The notes beneath the pieces are model-generated. The model did not search any database, had not been told where the DNA came from, and saw only the letters and a program-made list of their open reading frames with translations. 64,000 nucleotides of DNA, taken from assembly GCF_900547735.1 (NCBI RefSeq), contig NZ_URHZ01000003.1, forward strand, positions 62,001 through 126,000, in the 5' to 3' direction. Source of the stretch: an uncultured Clostridium sp. Its GTDB lineage: Bacteria; Bacillota; Clostridia; Lachnospirales; Lachnospiraceae. The stretch's first letter is position 1. The number at the start of each line of letters is the position of its first letter. The position numbers and the translations under genes were made by a program. Shown in pieces: positions 62,244-64,000 of this stretch.

Positions 62244-63647
62244 TTAGATACCTCTCGCCTGAACAGTATTTTCACTGTCCGTCGCAGCTGCCATTTCCAA
62301 CCTTGCCGCCGTAGCTTGTCCTTCCGCCACGCCTTCCGTACTCTCCGGTTTGAACAATATTTTCACAGTCGCCAATACGATCTTCATATCCTCTATCAGA
62401 CTCGGATGGGCGATATACATCAAATCCATCTGCAGCTTATCATAGGGGATAGTGTTATATTTTCCATACACCTGTGCGTACCCGGTCAGGCCCGCCTTTG
62501 CCTGCAGTCTCAGTTCAAATTCCGGGAGATGCTCACAATACTGCGCCGCTATCTCCGGACGTTCCGGGCGCGGGCCGACAATGCTTAAGGAGCCCTCCAG
62601 AATATTAAATAGCTGCGGCAGTTCATCAATCCGGTACTTACGAATAACACGTCCCACGAACGTAATGCGGTCATCCTTTTCACCGGTGGAGAGCCGGGCC
62701 ACTCCGTCTTTTTCCGCGTCAGGCTGCATGCTCCTGAATTTCACTATCTCAAAAGGCCGGGCGTTTTTTGTCAGCCTCACCTGTTTATATAAAACCGGTC
62801 CGCCATCCTCCGCTTTAATGGCAATCGCCGTTGCAAGCATGACAGGACTTGCAATCACTAGCGCCGCCAGTGAAAGGAAGATGTCCATCGCCCGTTTTAA
62901 GAACAGATATTCCGGCTGCGCCATATAGCGTTTCACCTGTAGAAGGGGCAGATGAAACATATGCATGGGATTTGCACCGCTCATGATCACATCTCCAATA
63001 CAGGGAACCACATAAACCGTGATACCCCTGGCAATGCAATATTTTAAAATCACATTCCGTTCATGGCTATGTACACCGCTTAGAAACACCGTTTCTATAT
63101 CTGCCAGCATTTCAATGTGGACAATGCATTCCGCTGCGCTGACCGTTTTCTTCACATCATATTTTTTATTCATACCGTATTCATCAATCAGTTTCGTCAT
63201 CTGACTGTGCCGGCCGTAGATGACCGCCGTAGTGCAGGGCGGAAAGGTCCGGAAATACCAGTGATTGGCCAGATATGCCCACACCGCCGCCAACAATATT
63301 TGCCCGCAGAAGGCCATCAGTCCCGGCAAGATATTGGGCAGATGCTTGCTGAGCAGCCAGATTATTATGTATAAAATGCCGTCGCACACTGCAAACGCCA
63401 GACTCTGGCTGTATATGATCTCTGAGATTCGCTGCATCGACATCAGAAATCCGTCATAGACGCGCCCTATAATAATATACAGGGCAAAATAGATAAAAAT
63501 AATCAGCAGATCTCCTTTTGCATGATAAGGAGACGCAGTTCGTTCTGAATAGTACCAGTACCAGCAAATCGCAAACGGTATTGTGATCATTACTGCATCC
63601 AGTATTTTCACAATCCTCAGTGCAAGATCATGCCTAAACCTTTTCAC
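62244..63647 (-). CDS. Polyprenyl glycosylphosphotransferase (priming enzyme), locus C
   Basis: 467 aa from a GTG at 63647, which has GGGGGAG at 7 nt; an ATG-like longer frame upstream lacks a site. Four or five N-terminal membrane helices, central Rossmann-like part, and the sugar transferase domain KRAMDIFLSLAALVIAS, YKQVRLTKNARPF, KFRSMQPDAEKDG, RKYRIDELPQLFNIL (catalytic DE), SIVGPRPERPE, LQAKAGLTGYAQVYGKY. The last signature fits galactose- or glucose-phosphate transferases such as WbaP/WcaJ relatives. It starts the locus C unit. Confidence 0.9.
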   Translation of the reverse strand: MKRFRHDLALRIVKILDAVMITIPFAICWYWYYSERTASPYHAKGDLLIIFIYFALYIIIGRVYDGFLMSMQRISEIIYSQSLAFAVCDGILYIIIWLLSKHLPNILPGLMAFCGQILLAAVWAYLANHWYFRTFPPCTTAVIYGRHSQMTKLIDEYGMNKKYDVKKTVSAAECIVHIEMLADIETVFLSGVHSHERNVILKYCIARGITVYVVPCIGDVIMSGANPMHMFHLPLLQVKRYMAQPEYLFLKRAMDIFLSLAALVIASPVMLATAIAIKAEDGGPVLYKQVRLTKNARPFEIVKFRSMQPDAEKDGVARLSTGEKDDRITFVGRVIRKYRIDELPQLFNILEGSLSIVGPRPERPEIAAQYCEHLPEFELRLQAKAGLTGYAQVYGKYNTIPYDKLQMDLMYIAHPSLIEDMKIVLATVKILFKPESTEGVAEGQATAARLEMAAATDSENTVQARGI

Positions 63648-63916
63648 AGCACTCTCCCCCTTGATTTTTTTAAGCCAAATATTTTCCTTTTCAAAGTCTA
63701 GCAAAGCTTTCCCCCGACCAGATATTGTTCCGCCCACCCTAAAACACCCAATCCATTCAACCAATGTAACCCGTCGTATAAATCAAATGTTTTCAACGCT
63801 CACACTTCTTCATCCCTCTCAACATTTTCAACCCAATCCCCCATTCTCCCCCCGGGTTATTCTCCAGGGGGACTAGGGACACTCTCCAAATACAGCTGAT
63901 TAGCTCAAACTAAATC

Positions 63917-64000
63917 TTACTTCTTATAAACAATCGTAAATGGAGTTGTTCCGCTCAGGTTCACGGAAACTTCTTTCGTTGCATAATTGATGCTGCTTGG
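63917..64000 (-). CDS. Secreted LCP-associated beta-domain protein, locus C copy (partial)
   Basis: Only the last 27 codons are in the window, stop TAA at 63917-63919. They read PSSINYATKEVSVNLSG and end TPFTIVYKK, almost identical to the C-terminus of the locus B protein. The rest, and presumably the LCP, kinase, wzz, cpsB and switch of locus C, lie to the right. Confidence 0.75.
   Translation of the reverse strand, partial: PSSINYATKEVSVNLSGTTPFTIVYKK

Overview
The window looks like a chromosomal segment of a low-to-moderate GC Firmicute, most likely a gut Lachnospiraceae relative (Enterocloster, Hungatella or Lachnoclostridium type). The signs are strong AGGAG-type ribosome sites, Gram-positive style capsule regulators (CpsB PHP phosphatase, Wzz/CpsC, BY-kinase CpsD, LytR-CpsA-Psr ligase), VanZ proteins and a choline/cell-wall-binding repeat protein. 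The assignment is inferred from gene content only. No rRNA, tRNA or CRISPR array was seen.

Layout. Positions 1-3.7 kb hold a small catabolic-looking pair (Rossmann dehydrogenase and M29/NicX-like hydrolase) with a divergent GntR regulator, followed by a VanZ gene. From about 5 kb to the right edge there are three surface-polysaccharide loci in tandem, all transcribed leftwards (- strand). Locus A runs from the recombinase at 25745 to the cell-wall-binding protein at 5102. Locus B runs from the recombinase at 47576 to the flippase at 26111. Locus C runs from beyond 64000 to 48348. A and B share the same head: tyrosine recombinase, non-coding switch, cpsB, wzz, BY-kinase, LCP protein and a small secreted beta-domain protein. 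The end of a third copy of that secreted protein lies at the right edge, so C probably has the same head outside the window.

The main finding is in the switches. Between each recombinase and its capsule operon lies a segment of about 320-400 bp bounded by near-palindromic 18-bp sites, ACATAAT-GTGG-ATTATGT in A and ACATAAT-ATAG-ATTATGT in B. Each locus has two copies on the operon side and one inverted copy on the recombinase side. Each segment carries a sigma-A type promoter whose -10 lies a few bases inside the single far site and points away from the capsule genes in this sequence. Inversion would turn it into the operon. Both loci therefore look like phase-variable capsules captured in the OFF state. 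The arms are identical but the central 4 bp differ, which should keep the two switches from cross-reacting.

The polymers differ. Locus A encodes a CpsE-type priming transferase, a rhamnosyltransferase-like enzyme, several other glycosyltransferases, a nucleotidyltransferase/thymidylate-kinase-like fusion and an APH-like kinase. Locus B makes a dTDP-4-amino-4,6-dideoxyhexose (RmlA, RmlB, DegT aminotransferase), appears to build its own acyl chain (ketoacyl synthase III, two SDR reductases, two acyl carrier proteins, AMP ligase, carboxyltransferase, metallo-beta-lactamase fold enzyme), and has a NeuD-like acyltransferase and a WecF-like GT56 transferase. Locus C makes a phosphonate: a three-domain NTase/cytidylyltransferase/PEP-mutase fusion, phosphonopyruvate decarboxylase and a phosphonoacetaldehyde-reductase-like enzyme. 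Their expected product is CMP-2-hydroxyethylphosphonate, probably attached to the glycan by a CDP-glycerol-glycerophosphotransferase-like protein. A B12-type radical SAM enzyme lies in the same operon.
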